Source: Astropecten irregularis (lineage: Eukaryota; Echinodermata; Asteroidea; Paxillosida; Astropectinidae). Taken from it: DNA of 64,000 nucleotides. Position 1 is the first letter of the stretch; the number at the start of each line of letters is the position of its first letter. The DNA lies in the NCBI GenBank assembly GCA_963971285.1, contig OZ020247.1, forward strand, positions 9,196,614-9,260,613, written 5' to 3'. The notes below the pieces were generated by a model. That model saw only the letters and a program-made list of their open reading frames with translations, searched no databases and was not told where the DNA came from. This document shows positions 25,224-37,440 of the stretch, piece by piece. The position numbers and the translations under genes are program-made.

Positions 25224-25400
25224 CGTTGGCCTATAGCGGTATGGCATCTGCGCAAGTAAGCAGGAGGTCGTGGGTTCGAATCCCACCTAAGCCAGCACGT
25301 GATTTTGTTCACGTGCACTCACAAGCACTTAGTATACAGTGCTCATCCAAGTCAATGAAGGGCAAGCCTAATTTGCATATTATCTATTTCACGACCAAAA
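25224..25400 (+). repeat. tRNA-like SINE S2
   Basis: GTATGGCATCTGCGCAAG near the A box and GGGTTCGAATCCCACC as B box; the tail CACGTGATTTTGTTCACGTG is itself an inverted repeat. Confidence 0.5.
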
Positions 25401-25445
25401 TCATTTGATATTCAAGTTATGATGAGTTTGGTGAAATCGACCCCT

Positions 25446-26251
25446 GTGTACAATTCCGCCATGATGCGTACGTGTACAAGAGCACGCTCATGTTTAGCAG
25501 TGGCACGTACGCAGCGCTGATTATGTCCCATAATTGAATAAGGCTTATTCCGCATGGTCCGACGCTGATAACAGGAGTCATTAGGAGATTAAATGCCCGA
25601 GCCCACCTCTACACTTAATTTCCCATCATAGTCTTTGATCTCGACACTGCGGTACATCGCAGGTTATGTTCATCCTGCCCCACCACCCTTTCCCACTGTA
25701 TGTTGTTTGTTGCCGTATTGGATCTTAGTCTCGAGCCTCCCATCCCCCCATCTCCCTTCTACCTCCCCCTCCCCGTTCCTGGATTAATCAGTGGCTGTCG
25801 CTTTCCGTCACACTGTGCTTGAAAATGTGTTTGGTTGATCATGGTCGAATATCGGTTCATACTAGCGGAGTTATCAATTTGGTCATTATTGATTCTGACA
25901 TTTGGCACTGGTTTGTAGTCACGTCCGAAAGGAAGGTGCAGATACTGTAAGCCCATGTGCCAGATCCGTCTCTACAGGGAAAGGGTTTTTTTTTTTCTTC
26001 ACTGTTTCTTTTTTTTTTTCTGATTTCGGGCTGCGCTGTCGATGAAGAATGTTGAAAGTGGGCCCCTAAGTAGATAGCGGAGGATAGTGGATCGATGCAT
26101 CAGGTTAAATTTAAAGGCACACGTACGTGTGTGACAACACTATACGTGCTCTTGAATGTGTGCGAGTGTTCCCTCGTTTGGGAAACTGCCCAACCTTGTC
26201 GGAGAAAAAAAAATTGGAAAACTCCCCTTCAAAGAACCGTCCCTGGGGCCT
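25446..26251. other. Intron-like unique segment
   Basis: C-rich low complexity near 25730-25780 and T-runs near 25990-26020; no gene recognised. Confidence 0.45.
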
Positions 26252-26281
26252 TTCTCAAAGGTCGGCTCCGGCTCCGGCTTC

Positions 26282-26312
<31 letters not shown>

Positions 26313-26431
26313 CCTTCGGCTCAGGCTCTGGCTCAGGCTCAGGCTCAGCCTCCGGCTTCGGCTCTGGCTCAGGCTCAGGCTCTGGCTCAGGCTCAGGCTC
26401 TGGCTCAGGCTCTGGCTCAGGCTCAGCCTTC

Positions 26432-26462
<31 letters not shown>

Positions 26463-26527
26463 CCTCCGGCTTCGGCTCTGGCTCAGGCTCAGGCTCTGGC
26501 TCAGGCTCAGGCTCAGGCTCAGCCTTC

Positions 26528-26558
<31 letters not shown>

Positions 26559-26642
26559 CCTCCGGCTTCGGCTCTGGCTCAGGCTCAGGCTCTGGCTCAG
26601 GCTCAGGCTCTGGCTCAGGCTCTGGCTCAGGCTCAGGCTCAA

Positions 26643-26694
<52 letters not shown>

Positions 26695-26888
26695 TGGCTC
26701 CATTTTGTTTATCCATTCTAAAATAACAGGTATCAAAATAGAGGCTTTTGGCTGCGGTTCAGATGTACATTTTCTAGTTTGAAAAGGAAACAGATCTTCA
26801 GCTTCAATGAAAAACCACAACCTATTGCAGCATATGGGTGACAGAGACGAAGCTGGAACTGGAGCCAAGGTTTGAGAGAGGCCCCTTA
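26252..26888. mobile_element. P7-family MITE with expanded hexanucleotide end
   Basis: It starts GGGCCTTTCTCAAAGGTCGG and ends TTTGAGAGAGGCCCCTT. The right half matches other P7 copies (TTTTGGCTGCGGTTCAGATG, CTTCAGCTTCAATGAAAA). The left inverted end has grown into the array listed next. Confidence 0.8.
26266..26702. repeat. GGCTCA/GGCTCT/GGCTTC hexamer array, about 437 bp
   Basis: About 73 hexamers. Variant hexamers (GCCTTC, GCCTCC, GGCTCT) recur in the same order about three times, giving a higher-order unit of roughly 100-120 bp. All six frames stay open (GS, AQ, LR, EP, SL repeats) purely because the unit is 6 bp. Confidence 0.95.
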
Positions 26889-28673
26889 TAGTATTCATCA
26901 GGCATGGGGATGGTGGGGGGGGGGGTTAAATATTGACTGAGCCGAGCACATCATGACTTGAATATCAATCTACCATTTATGTTGCCCGGACCGGTTACAT
27001 ATTTATAAACATGTGCCACATTGTTTAAGACAAGCTTTTTCTGCACCGTAATTCTTTTCTGCGCACGTTTGTCATGTACATGACCGTACAAGTCCATTGG
27101 CTTAGTTTTAAGTTTTAGAGGGAACTTTGATTCAGACAGAAACAAGTTATGCCTAGCCTAATTTTCGTGTCTTTTTTGACAAGAAAAATATTAGGGGTAT
27201 GATTTGTCAGGTAAAAACCTGATTTCATGATATATTTTTTCCTTCAGTTTCCTAGTACAAAGTGTAGGAGTATACATGTATGTGATATTCAGGATTCTTT
27301 ATTTCACACTAGTACAATGCCCTGAACCTGAAGTATAGTACAAGAGTGCTCACTAGTTTAACCCTAACCTTCTACATGTACCAAATTACAAGAGCTGCTT
27401 ACCACACTAGGTTTTGAGCTAACGTTTTTTCCTGGCTAGCACATCGGTCAAGCTTACTTAAGATTTTACTAGCCCATTTAGAATTTCACTAGGCTAGTGT
27501 AGGCATCATGTATGGGCTAGTCTAACCCATGATACCACATTATAATTTTACTCCATGAGGGTCAGGGCTACATGTTTGTTTTTAATCCTTTGTTATCTTG
27601 TACTGACCAAATGAACATCTTTAAACCATTGGTACTTGAACTGTACCCATCTTTTCATGATGAAATTTGGACCGAATATCCCTTGAATGATCAACTTCAA
27701 TTTGCGACGGATACAGACACATTGAAAATGTCTCCTTTTGGCATTTTTGTTAATAGCATGGAAACATTATGTGGACGTGTGTGTGAGTCCACATAACGTC
27801 TAGGGATCATGTATTATGTGGACGTCCTTTGTTGTGAAGTCCACACTGTGTATGCTATGCCTGTGCAGGTCTACATGTAAGATGTTCCACCCATGGCCTG
27901 AATATGTTGTTTAACCGTCTGCCAAATGCTGGTGGTGTTACATTCGCCTTCCTGAAATTTTTGCTTGATTAGCCTTTTCACCCCCTTGGTTTTTATTTAT
28001 TCAAAGCCGATTCATTAGCCGTTGTGTCAGCGGCTCGTCCATAATTTATGTCTTCGGTCAGCGTCATCAGTGTTGGATAAATGTTTACGCTCGGAAAGGA
28101 CGAGGTTTATTTGTCTCTTGGAGAATTCTCGGGTTTTTCGTTGGGTGTGCGGTTGGTCTTGAGTTATTAATCATCGTCCCCTATATTTGCTTTATCCCTG
28201 TAATTTATCACGGTTCAAAGGCCTTAATAACTAGGTGCAGCTTTGAATGTGTATCGGCACGTAGCTCGTAGCATGTGTGAATAAAATGGGAAGATTTGGC
28301 TCAGGGACAAACGTACGTTCAATTACATTTTTCAATTTTCATTCTTAATCTTGCGAATGAAACAGGAGTATCCCTTGTGGCATTGGTGTCTGTCATTCAA
28401 TGACGTCTTGCTTTGTGCATGTTATCTGCGTAATTGCTGTACACATAAATTGATTCTGGAGATTGGAATGGACTGAACATTATATATGCATGAGTGCAAT
28501 GTACCCATGGTCAGATGGTACCCAGCAGAGTTGGTGAACGGAGACTATATATGATTACCTCTGTTCTCTTCTCTCAACTTGAACCGGGTCTTACTCCCTC
28601 CGCTCTTCTCATGGAAAATCTCTTGTTGTCAACAAAACAAATCAAATCGCAGGTGATCGGTTTTATAGGTGTT
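26889..28673. other. Intron-like segment, mostly unique
   Basis: Part of the ACCACA-rich repeat recurs near 27390. Short phrases of GTGGAC/GTCCAC near 27770-27850 form a local inverted pair. No gene recognised. Confidence 0.4.
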
Positions 28674-29715
28674 TTTTAGGTGTTCGGGTTCAAGCCGAAC
28701 ACCTATTGTTATTGTTCGAGTTTTTAGTTTTTTTCTTTTTTTTCTTTTTTTTTTTTCTTCCCAAACTTGTCTGCAAGACTTCATGGTGACAGTTACAAGA
28801 TATTGACTTGATACTTGGTGGGCACTTAGGTTATGATGTCAAGTTGTATTTAGAAGATTGACGTCATGATGACGTCATCGGGTATCAAATTACAAGCATT
28901 TTTAGGAAAAACTTTGGTGCTTTATAACTTGAGAACCACATGACCTACGATTTTGATATTGACATATGTTACTCAACACATGAATCTCAACAATTAACAT
29001 ATGCAGTGTTGTGTACAAATGACCTTCACTTCCGGTGTTACCGGAAGTTGAAGTTTGACTCAAAATAACTCAAAAACGGAAGGATTTGGGCACATAAAAC
29101 CTCTCTGGGTAAAAGATAGAGTAGGTCTTAAGCTTTCAGAAAATATAAACGATGACGTCATACGGGCTGTATAGCGCCCTCTACGGTGGATTAAAGATAT
29201 ACAGTGATTACGTAATCCAAAAGTAAACAATGGATTTCCGCCAAATTTGGTGAGTGTGAAGCACTAATGCACCTTGACATATGTGTGAAGTTTGAAATCT
29301 GTGACGTCATTTAACCGGAAGTTATGCATTTTTAAAGGAAACATGATGTAATTATTCAAATACTGTTTATTCGGTAATTACATGACGTATATCAGTGCAA
29401 ATTGCAAATTGTTTACATGGTACGCATTCGATGATTTCTGCTAATTTTCAGTTGTTTGTGATTAACTAACCGGAAGTTATCGTCCGGGCAATTTGATATT
29501 ATTTAAAGGTGACACCATTTTCTATACGCTATCAGTCAGTGTACATGTACAAATACACTGTGCAATCAGCATGATCAGTATTTGCTCAGTCACACAGTTA
29601 AAGTGTATTTCAATATGCCATACATGCGTTCCATCAAACATCATAACAGTTCCAGTACGAAATGAGACCCCGAACACCTAGTGGTTGTTCCCACAACCAC
29701 AATGTCTAGTTATAT
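28674..29715. mobile_element. Helitron-like non-autonomous element, about 1 kb
   Basis: The left edge is a hairpin AGGTGTTCGG/CCGAACACCT around 28677-28705. The right edge has CGAACACCT, then a hairpin GTGGTTGT/ACAACCAC, then AATGTCTAG before T at about 29708. A 3' hairpin a few bases before CTRR is a Helitron mark. No inverted terminal repeats or target duplication seen, also as in Helitrons. No Rep/helicase coding. Confidence 0.45.
28859..29475. promoter_or_regulatory. Cluster of CRE (TGACGTCA) and ETS (CCGGAAGT) motifs
   Basis: TGACGTCA occurs at 28859, 28870, 29153 and 29302. CCGGAAGT or its complement occurs four times (29028-29048 as an inverted pair, near 29313 and near 29470). Motifs are visible; binding is inference. 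Confidence 0.4.
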
Positions 29716-30171
29716 CAAGTTTTGTGATCAGAGCTTTTTCTATTTTGGTTTTAAATTAGAATCAAGGAATTTTTTCAATTCAATTCTAGAATAATTTGTT
29801 TAATCTCAATATGCATGACTGGTTTTTAATCTGGAAGACACTTATAAAATAGGCCAAGGGCATGCAAGCTGTCTATCCACTGCACCATGCACTGTTTCAC
29901 CTAAAATCCACACCGTCACCCAGGCGCCTGCTTATATTCTTGTCACACCCCTGCCGCAACCTACCCTCCTCCCCCTTCTTCTCCCCCAACCATCTCGTCA
30001 TGCAGTGCAAACATATCAGCCGAGCGTGATTCTTCACAGATTGAAGAAATGACAAGTGACACTCTTTTGTCACCGCGCTTTCAGATTCACACAGCCACGT
30101 CTCTGGAAAAAAATGTCTGCCCGACTCAAACAGCGATGAGGTTTGATTTATATAGCATTGACGGGGAACTT
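29716..30171. other. Intron-like segment
   Basis: Unique; no gene recognised. Confidence 0.45.
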
Positions 30172-30535
30172 TTAAAGATGATATCATACTTTGATTTTTG
30201 TCAAAGCAATACAGATTCATGGGCAAAAATATCAAGGAAGATACAGTAACAGCCATCTGTGTGAATTTCAGTCCCATACGGTGCCCACTTCTTGAGAAAA
30301 ACAGTGAAAACTGCCACGGTATTGCTTAAGTTTCTCTTTTATTTTTGATCTTTAAAAGATCAAAAATAATTTTGGTCAATGGTTTGACTCTTTTTCTGGA
30401 TAAATACAGCATTTCAGGCGGAAAACAATTGCACGGTATGTTTCTACCACCACCATCTTCATACCCTGTAAGTTATACGTAAATCTGTGAAGATTTTTGT
30501 TTCAGTATCCGACCAAAGTATGATACTACCTTTAA
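30172..30535. mobile_element. K1-family MITE, complete
   Basis: Borders TTAA at 30172 and 30532. ATGATATCATACTTTGATTT on the left and ACCAAAGTATGATACTACCT on the right. Confidence 0.8.
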
Positions 30536-31194
30536 TACATGTACAGTGTGCCATTCAACAGTTCCGTCCTGGTTCTCTATTACACACATCTTGCTACACC
30601 CATGGCCATGTAAGCCAAAAATGTAACCCAATTTTCCTTCATCCCATCTCATCACAACACCTGCTTTAGCACCCTCCTCCCTGCCACAGCCACCCCCCTG
30701 CCCAACCCATCCCCGCCACACCCATCCTTCTGTCACACCCATCCCCTGATCCGACCCACCCCACCCATCCCCCTGCCCCACCCATCCCCTGCCATACCCA
30801 TCCCCCTTGCCACACCCATCCTAATGTCAACAATACAAACACAAGCACAAACACGGGTGGGAATGATTCGACTATGCGAGACATTAAACATCATGCTAAA
30901 CTGCCTTTGTGATTCGTCAGGGACTCGACACTTTGCTGGATTTTAATCATCTAAATTCCAGGCTCTCTCCGTCGCATGAATTAGACCGATGTCTGCATGC
31001 AATGTCTCTTACTATCATCAATTCTCTAGCTCTTATGTCAACAACATCATCACGACCCATGTATAATGTGCTGAATCTTATCCATGCTGCTTGTATTGTG
31101 TTATAAGTGATGCGGTCCGCGTCGTGGGTAAAACACCCGAGATGTTTGCAGTTTTTCTGTGAGGGAACGTCTGAATTTCAATAGCGTATGATTA
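30536..31194. repeat. CACCCATCCCC low-complexity tract and unique flank
   Basis: 30660-30825 is a C-rich degenerate tandem (CCACACCCATCC and variants). The remainder is unique. Confidence 0.6.
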
Positions 31195-31536
31195 TTAAAG
31201 GGATGGTACAGAACTGGTTTTTGCGACAAAACCGTTGCTGACAGTGAAAGCACATTATGTAATCCATCATATACTTTAACTGACAAACCTGTAGACGTTT
31301 GGGGTCAATCAGCCATTTGGGTCACGAGAAAATAGTGAAAACCCGTTTACACATTTCAACGAAAGAATAAAACGCTTCGAAGCGATTTATTCCAATTCTT
31401 AACGAATATGGCATTTCAGACAAAAACATTTCATGGGATGTTTTCTCCTATCATTACCATTATACAGTGTAAGTTTTATGTGAATCTGTGATCTTGAAGT
31501 GTATTTTGTCTTACCAATTCTGTACCATCCCTTTAA
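31195..31536. mobile_element. K2-family TTAAAGG-type MITE, complete
   Basis: TTAAAGGGATGGTACAGAAC on the left and AATTCTGTACCATCCCTTTA(A) on the right, 342 bp. Copies at 46542-46652 (deleted) and 59624-59989. Confidence 0.8.
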
Positions 31537-31621
31537 GTGAAAGAAACTCAGAATGTGTCATTTGTGGTAGGTTTCTGTGCATACGTAGATCTGCTCCTAT
31601 ACATAAAGGTTTCCCTTTATC

Positions 31622-31875
31622 CAGGGGGCAAATTTGACAGCCCTGCTTAGCACAAAAATTTGCTAACCATGAAATTTCTGTCTTGGTTATAAAAACAGGA
31701 TTAACAACTAAATGTCCATGTGTTGTGTAGGCGTATCACTTGTGATTGTTCTTTGGTTGTTGTTCGCTGACCATGGATATCAAATGAAAATGTTTAATGG
31801 TGGTTTGTTTTATTGAGCAAGACATTTTTTGCTAAGCAAGTTTTGTGTGTGCTTAACAGAGAAATTGGCTCCTGG
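31622..31875. mobile_element. P2-family MITE
   Basis: CAGGGGGCAAATTTGACAGC on the left, interior ACAGGATTAACAACTAAATG, right end AGAAATTGGCTCCTG. Confidence 0.7.
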
Positions 31876-34274
31876 TCCCGTATTGAATTGCTTTGGAAAA
31901 AAAACTATGCAGCGAAAATCAGCCAAGATCTGGTCGCAACAGGCAAAATTTCGATGAGATTTTGAAAATGGTTCCCAGGCACATAGCTAGATGCATAAAA
32001 TGACTGCATGATATTAAGCCTATACATGAATTTACATCCGACTGTCACGAACGATTGAATGATTTTGGGTGGTAAACCAAGGACAGGGAATCCAGCTTAG
32101 GGTTAAATATCAGGTCATGAAAGTCTTTGACTATTTTAATACTCTGTGAGTAACACCCTGTTCCCACGCACCCGCGCAGGGGGACGGCGAATCCAATACG
32201 TGGCGAGTCCCAACACTAGGGATGAACGTGTCGCGCCATGATAAAGGGATAATGGACAAACAGTGTTCTTGTTGTCCCTTTCATTACACGTGCGTTCAGC
32301 GGGGACCGAAAAGCCATTACTCTAGACCTCCCTTTGCGGGACTCGGGGGAAAAAATAATAATAGAAAATAGGGATAGGAAATAAGGAATGGAGAGGGGTT
32401 GATTTTTCTTATAATTGACCAGAGGGGATTCGAGCTTCCACCTCCTTGCATTTTTAGTATGTGTCCGGAGAGGCTGAAACTTCAGACCTATCATGACTGC
32501 CTACTTCGCAGAGGTTCAGGGGTCTGAGGGTTGATGTTCAGTCTGGCAATTCACTAACTAACTTGTCCTTGCTCTACTATTGGAGAAGAAAGGATGCGCA
32601 GTCTTGCTGGTTAAAAAAAACAACAACAATCATGTGGTCTGGAAACGTTTTTGAGTCTGTCTTCGCTTGTGTTGAGAGAGAAAGAACGAAAATCAATCAG
32701 GCTGAGTACGGTAAGGAGTTTCTTGGATGGATGGCAGCGCAGACTTGGCCAATTGTTGATGTCATCGAGTGATGTGGCAGGAATGTTGGGATTCTCCTTC
32801 ACGACTGCATCTACTTGTACATCCTGTCTCGTCACAACCATCTCAACCCCGCCGTTCATGTTGTTCAGTTCTCCTTCCCGAACCATATCACGTTTCTTTT
32901 CTTTTCTCGGACCATCTTGTCAATCAAAGAAGTTTTTTTCTGTACCCCTGCCAACTTCCTAGGCTGCTGATTATCCCTGAGAGGAGTGCCGCACACTAAC
33001 CTGTTGACAGGCGGCCCTCCGGAACGGATTCAAAATAGAAGTCGGATGTCGTGTGACTGAAGCTGTCCACTTGTTTGAAGAAACCAAAACGAGAAAAAAA
33101 AAAGAATAGGGGGTTTTGGATTGGATTTGAAGAGTTGAAATTTGATGAACCGTTTTGAGTGGGGTATAAATGTCCAAAGCAACCATTTAGGCTGGTTTCC
33201 GTCAGGCCAATTGGCAGTGTTTGGACGGCTTCGATTGAATCACGTTTGGCTGTCGGTATGTCGTGTCAAGCTATTCTCTAAACCTGACATTCATGACATT
33301 GACAGTTTAGAAAGAAAGTTATGTTGAAGAAAGAACAACTTTCTGTCGCATTTTGAATGAAATATAACTTGAAATGAATCTGCAGTATGAAATCAGTGAA
33401 TATGATTGGCGTGTGGTTGTCTGGTGCGTATTGCCAATACTCCTGTAGCTTTTTAAATTGAGAATTGAAATCTCAACGGGTTAGAAAGTCATTTATAAAC
33501 GTCTTCGGGGATGAGAGGACTATTCAGTCTGCGATCAGTCCTAGGATCCAAAGAAATGAGCGTCCCTGCAAACACCACACGTAGGGAAAGCCTATCCTGC
33601 CCTGACAGTAGATTTGAGGATTTATTGGGCCAAATGTCCTTCAATATGCAGCAATATTGGTTATGATGCTGTTTTTGTGTCTCCGTCAATCCAGAAATTC
33701 AAGCCGCGCTGGCAATTTTGTCCAAGGATTGTTTGGCAGGCGAGGGCTGATCGAGTCGAAGTGATTCAAGGGTGTGCTTGAACCATTTTTTTTTTGTGCA
33801 TGTATGTGCTCCTGGGTTTAACTCAGCTGCGGGATGTGTACACATGTTTTCATGTTGCCCGGTTCCGATGGGGCTGATCCATCGGAAATCTGTGGTGCAA
33901 TTATCGCCGAGTTAGTGGCCATTGGGGGGATGTTGTTTGTCAGAAGACTGCACTTCCATCCGAGTTCATGGAGTATGTGCCATGTTCCTCATCTTCAACT
34001 GGCCGTCTTTAACCGGCGTCTAGTGGCTTTTCTCACATTCTACACCTTCCGGGTTTTGTTTTTCTTTCTTGACCTTGAAAAATGTGTTTGAATTTTCGTC
34101 CTCCCTCTTTTCAGTAAGGCATTGTGTGCAAATTAGACTTGCCTTTCACCGACGTAGGTGTCATGGTGATCGTTTGTTTGTTTGTTTATTTGTTTGCTTG
34201 TTTATTCTCTGTGCTAAAGTGAACAATAGCCCATGGGGAATGCGAGGGTCAAAACTAATAATACAGTTTTCTGA
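31876..34274. other. Intron-like unique segment, 2.4 kb
   Basis: The longest repeat-free stretch after exon 11. I looked for MYO18A tail codons here and saw none. Frames at 32611-32886 (minus) and 32563-32999 (plus) have no recognisable family. Confidence 0.45.
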
Positions 34275-34585
34275 ACACAAGTTTTTGAAGGGCGCCCTCT
34301 TTTGATTAAAAAGAAAACTGCGGTGCTGTCAGTATTATTATTTTGTACTCCGCCAATCATCTTTTATTGAAATCTGGGAAGCTGGAAAGCTAATCATGAG
34401 CAAAAGACATGTAGGGAAATCCGGGAGATGTTGTCCATGCAGAATATTCTTCTAACTCCGTGTTCCTTTCAGGAATAAATCGCGCACCACGTTCCGAGCC
34501 GGAGTTGTAGTGCATTTAGATCGATAAACACAACCGCAGTTTCTTGTTTTAATAAATAGAGGGCGCCATTCAAAAACTTGCATTC
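34275..34585. mobile_element. Inverted-repeat element, GGGCGCCCTC type
   Basis: CAAGTTTTTGAAGGGCGCCC on the left and GGGCGCCATTCAAAAACTTG on the right; about 30 bp ends, about 310 bp long. Confidence 0.6.
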
Positions 34586-34896
34586 AGATTTATAGGCAAC
34601 AGGATACTATAGAAGCAATCCACATTGTATGACCTAATCAAAATGGTTCACAGCAGTCCAATCTGTTTTTGTGAAACGCTACTAATACCTTGTCTCACTG
34701 TGTACTTTCAGCTGTGCATGATCTCACATCAATGGCGCCCTCTTGTGATAGAAAATTGATAATGATTTCAAAACAAACCAAAACAGTTTTGTAAGATTAA
34801 ATAAAACAAAACATGCTTTCTCCAAGTCCCAAATTTAAATGAGTTAAATGTAGCTCTACATATACAGTATTTACCCATTTTGGCATGGGACCTTGT

Positions 34897-35247
34897 TTAA
34901 AGGTAGTAGTATCATACTTTGGTAATAAACCAAAACACAAATGTTCACAGATTTACATATAACTCACAGGGTATGAAGATGGTGGTGGTGGTAGAAACAT
35001 ACCATTAAACTTTTCCTGCCTGAAATGGTGTATTTATCCAGAAATTAGTAAAAACAACTTTCAAAAGATCAAAAATTAAATGAAAAGACTTAAGACATAC
35101 TGTGGCTGTTTTTCACTGTTTTCTCAAACAATGGGCACCCTATGGAACTGAAATTTTCACAGATAACTGTTACTGTATCTGTCTTGATATTTTTGCCTAT
35201 GAATCTGTATTTCGTTGATAAAAATCAAAGTATGATATTACCTTTAA
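34897..35247. mobile_element. K1-family MITE, complete
   Basis: TTAAAGGTAGTAGTATCATA on the left, AAATCAAAGTATGATATTAC then CTTTAA on the right. Confidence 0.8.
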
Positions 35248-35506
35248 TAATATGGCAAACAATTGTGATAGTTGAATTCAGATCCAGGGATGTGCACACA
35301 CACACATGCAGCCTCAAGGGAATAAAAAAGGGGAGATACTAATAAAACAGGTATCGCTTCACAGTGCATCTGCAAGGACATCCGTCTGCCATATAGTCGC
35401 AGCTGGGTTCACGTCCGTGCGATCATAACCAAGTGACATATGGGAGTTCAGTGCACTAACAAGTGAGCGAAATCATGCCACGACGTTCGGAAACTCTGGT
35501 AGCTCG

Positions 35507-36279
35507 CGTCCCGAGTCTTGGTCTAGATATATTCTTCCCAATTCTCCCCCAGCTTGCTCTCAATCTCTGTCTCTGCTTCTGTCTCTCGGAAGAAGGTGTC
35601 CCTCCACACCTAGATAGATGAGGCAGACATCCTCTACGAAGACAATGATAACACCTGTATACCACATAGACATCTGGAGGAAAGAGGGGTTGGGGGAATT
35701 TAAAAATGGATGCCGGAAGGCCAGTGCACTTTGTCGGAGCCCGGTGAAAGCGGTCGGGGAAATATATGCAGATTATTGACGGACAGCGATGGTCGATGAC
35801 GGGGAGGAACACTGAGGAAGTGAGAGAGACCGTTGGGCAATGGGGATTTCTTGTTTATATTGATCTAGCTATTACGCATGCCCGGCCTGGGCCAGCACTG
35901 GCCTCATCCGTCTACCTTCCTCCTACCACATATGATGATTTCTTGTTTATATTGATCTGGCTATTACGCATGCCCAGCCTGTGCCAGCACTGGCCTCATT
36001 CGTCTACCTTCATCCTACCACATATACAGAGATTTCTTGTTTAATATTGGTCTGGCTATTACGCATGCTCAGTCTGTGCCCGCTCTGTCCTCATCCGACT
36101 ACCTTCCTCCTACCACATATGGGATTTCTTGTTTTATATTGATCTGGCTATTACGCATGCCCAGCCTGTGCCAGCACTGACCGCATCCCTCTACCTTCCT
36201 CCTACCACATATGGGGATTTCTTGTTTTATATTGAACTGGCTATTACGCATGCCCAGCCTGTGATCGCACTGGCCTCAT
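35507..36279. repeat. Left copy of a 773-bp duplicate that ends at the gap
   Basis: This segment appears the same, base for base, as 36480-37252 (offset 973). It includes about 4.7 units of the 93-bp tandem repeat. Confidence 0.9.
35843..36279. repeat. 93-bp tandem repeat, left array
   Basis: Units start GATTTCTTGTTTATATTGAT near 35845, 35937, 36031, 36123 and 36216, each with ACGCATGCCCAGCCTGTGCC. The array is cut by the N run. Confidence 0.9.
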
Positions 36280-36479
36280 NNNNNNNNNNNNNNNNNNNNN
36301 NNNNNNNNNNNNNNNNNNNNNNNNNNNNNNNNNNNNNNNNNNNNNNNNNNNNNNNNNNNNNNNNNNNNNNNNNNNNNNNNNNNNNNNNNNNNNNNNNNNN
36401 NNNNNNNNNNNNNNNNNNNNNNNNNNNNNNNNNNNNNNNNNNNNNNNNNNNNNNNNNNNNNNNNNNNNNNNNNNNNNNN
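36280..36479. other. Assembly gap, exactly 200 N
   Basis: A run of N of round length, so probably a placeholder and not a measured gap. Confidence 0.99.
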
Positions 36480-37440
36480 CGTCCCGAGTCTTGGTCTAGA
36501 TATATTCTTCCCAATTCTCCCCCAGCTTGCTCTCAATCTCTGTCTCTGCTTCTGTCTCTCGGAAGAAGGTGTCCCTCCACACCTAGATAGATGAGGCAGA
36601 CATCCTCTACGAAGACAATGATAACACCTGTATACCACATAGACATCTGGAGGAAAGAGGGGTTGGGGGAATTTAAAAATGGATGCCGGAAGGCCAGTGC
36701 ACTTTGTCGGAGCCCGGTGAAAGCGGTCGGGGAAATATATGCAGATTATTGACGGACAGCGATGGTCGATGACGGGGAGGAACACTGAGGAAGTGAGAGA
36801 GACCGTTGGGCAATGGGGATTTCTTGTTTATATTGATCTAGCTATTACGCATGCCCGGCCTGGGCCAGCACTGGCCTCATCCGTCTACCTTCCTCCTACC
36901 ACATATGATGATTTCTTGTTTATATTGATCTGGCTATTACGCATGCCCAGCCTGTGCCAGCACTGGCCTCATTCGTCTACCTTCATCCTACCACATATAC
37001 AGAGATTTCTTGTTTAATATTGGTCTGGCTATTACGCATGCTCAGTCTGTGCCCGCTCTGTCCTCATCCGACTACCTTCCTCCTACCACATATGGGATTT
37101 CTTGTTTTATATTGATCTGGCTATTACGCATGCCCAGCCTGTGCCAGCACTGACCGCATCCCTCTACCTTCCTCCTACCACATATGGGGATTTCTTGTTT
37201 TATATTGAACTGGCTATTACGCATGCCCAGCCTGTGATCGCACTGGCCTCATCCGTCTACCTTCCTCCTACCACATGGGGATTTCTTGTTTTATGTTGAT
37301 CTGGCTATAAACGCATGCCAGCCTGTGCCCGCACTGGCCTCATCCGTCTACCTTCCTCCTACCACATATGGGGATTTCTTAAATTTTGTATTGATCTGGC
37401 TATTACGCTCTGCCCAATTTGTGCCCGCACTGGCCTCATA
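36480..37440. repeat. Right copy of the duplicate and its full 93-bp array
   Basis: 36480-37252 repeats 35507-36279. The array then goes on for about two more units to 37440, where it degenerates. Confidence 0.9.

Noticed and set aside
26095..26898. Long open frames with LR, AQ, GS, EP and SL repeats
   Set aside because: They come from a 6-bp tandem repeat, which keeps every frame open; there is no start context, splice site or non-repeat domain.
32611..32886. Minus-strand frame with MNGGVEMVVTRQDVQVDAVV
   Set aside because: No family recognised, and overlapping plus-strand frames are as long; likely chance.
35766..37299. Repeat-containing secreted or membrane protein
   Set aside because: The frames run over a 93-bp tandem array next to an assembly gap; no other protein feature, and the duplicate copy is probably artificial.
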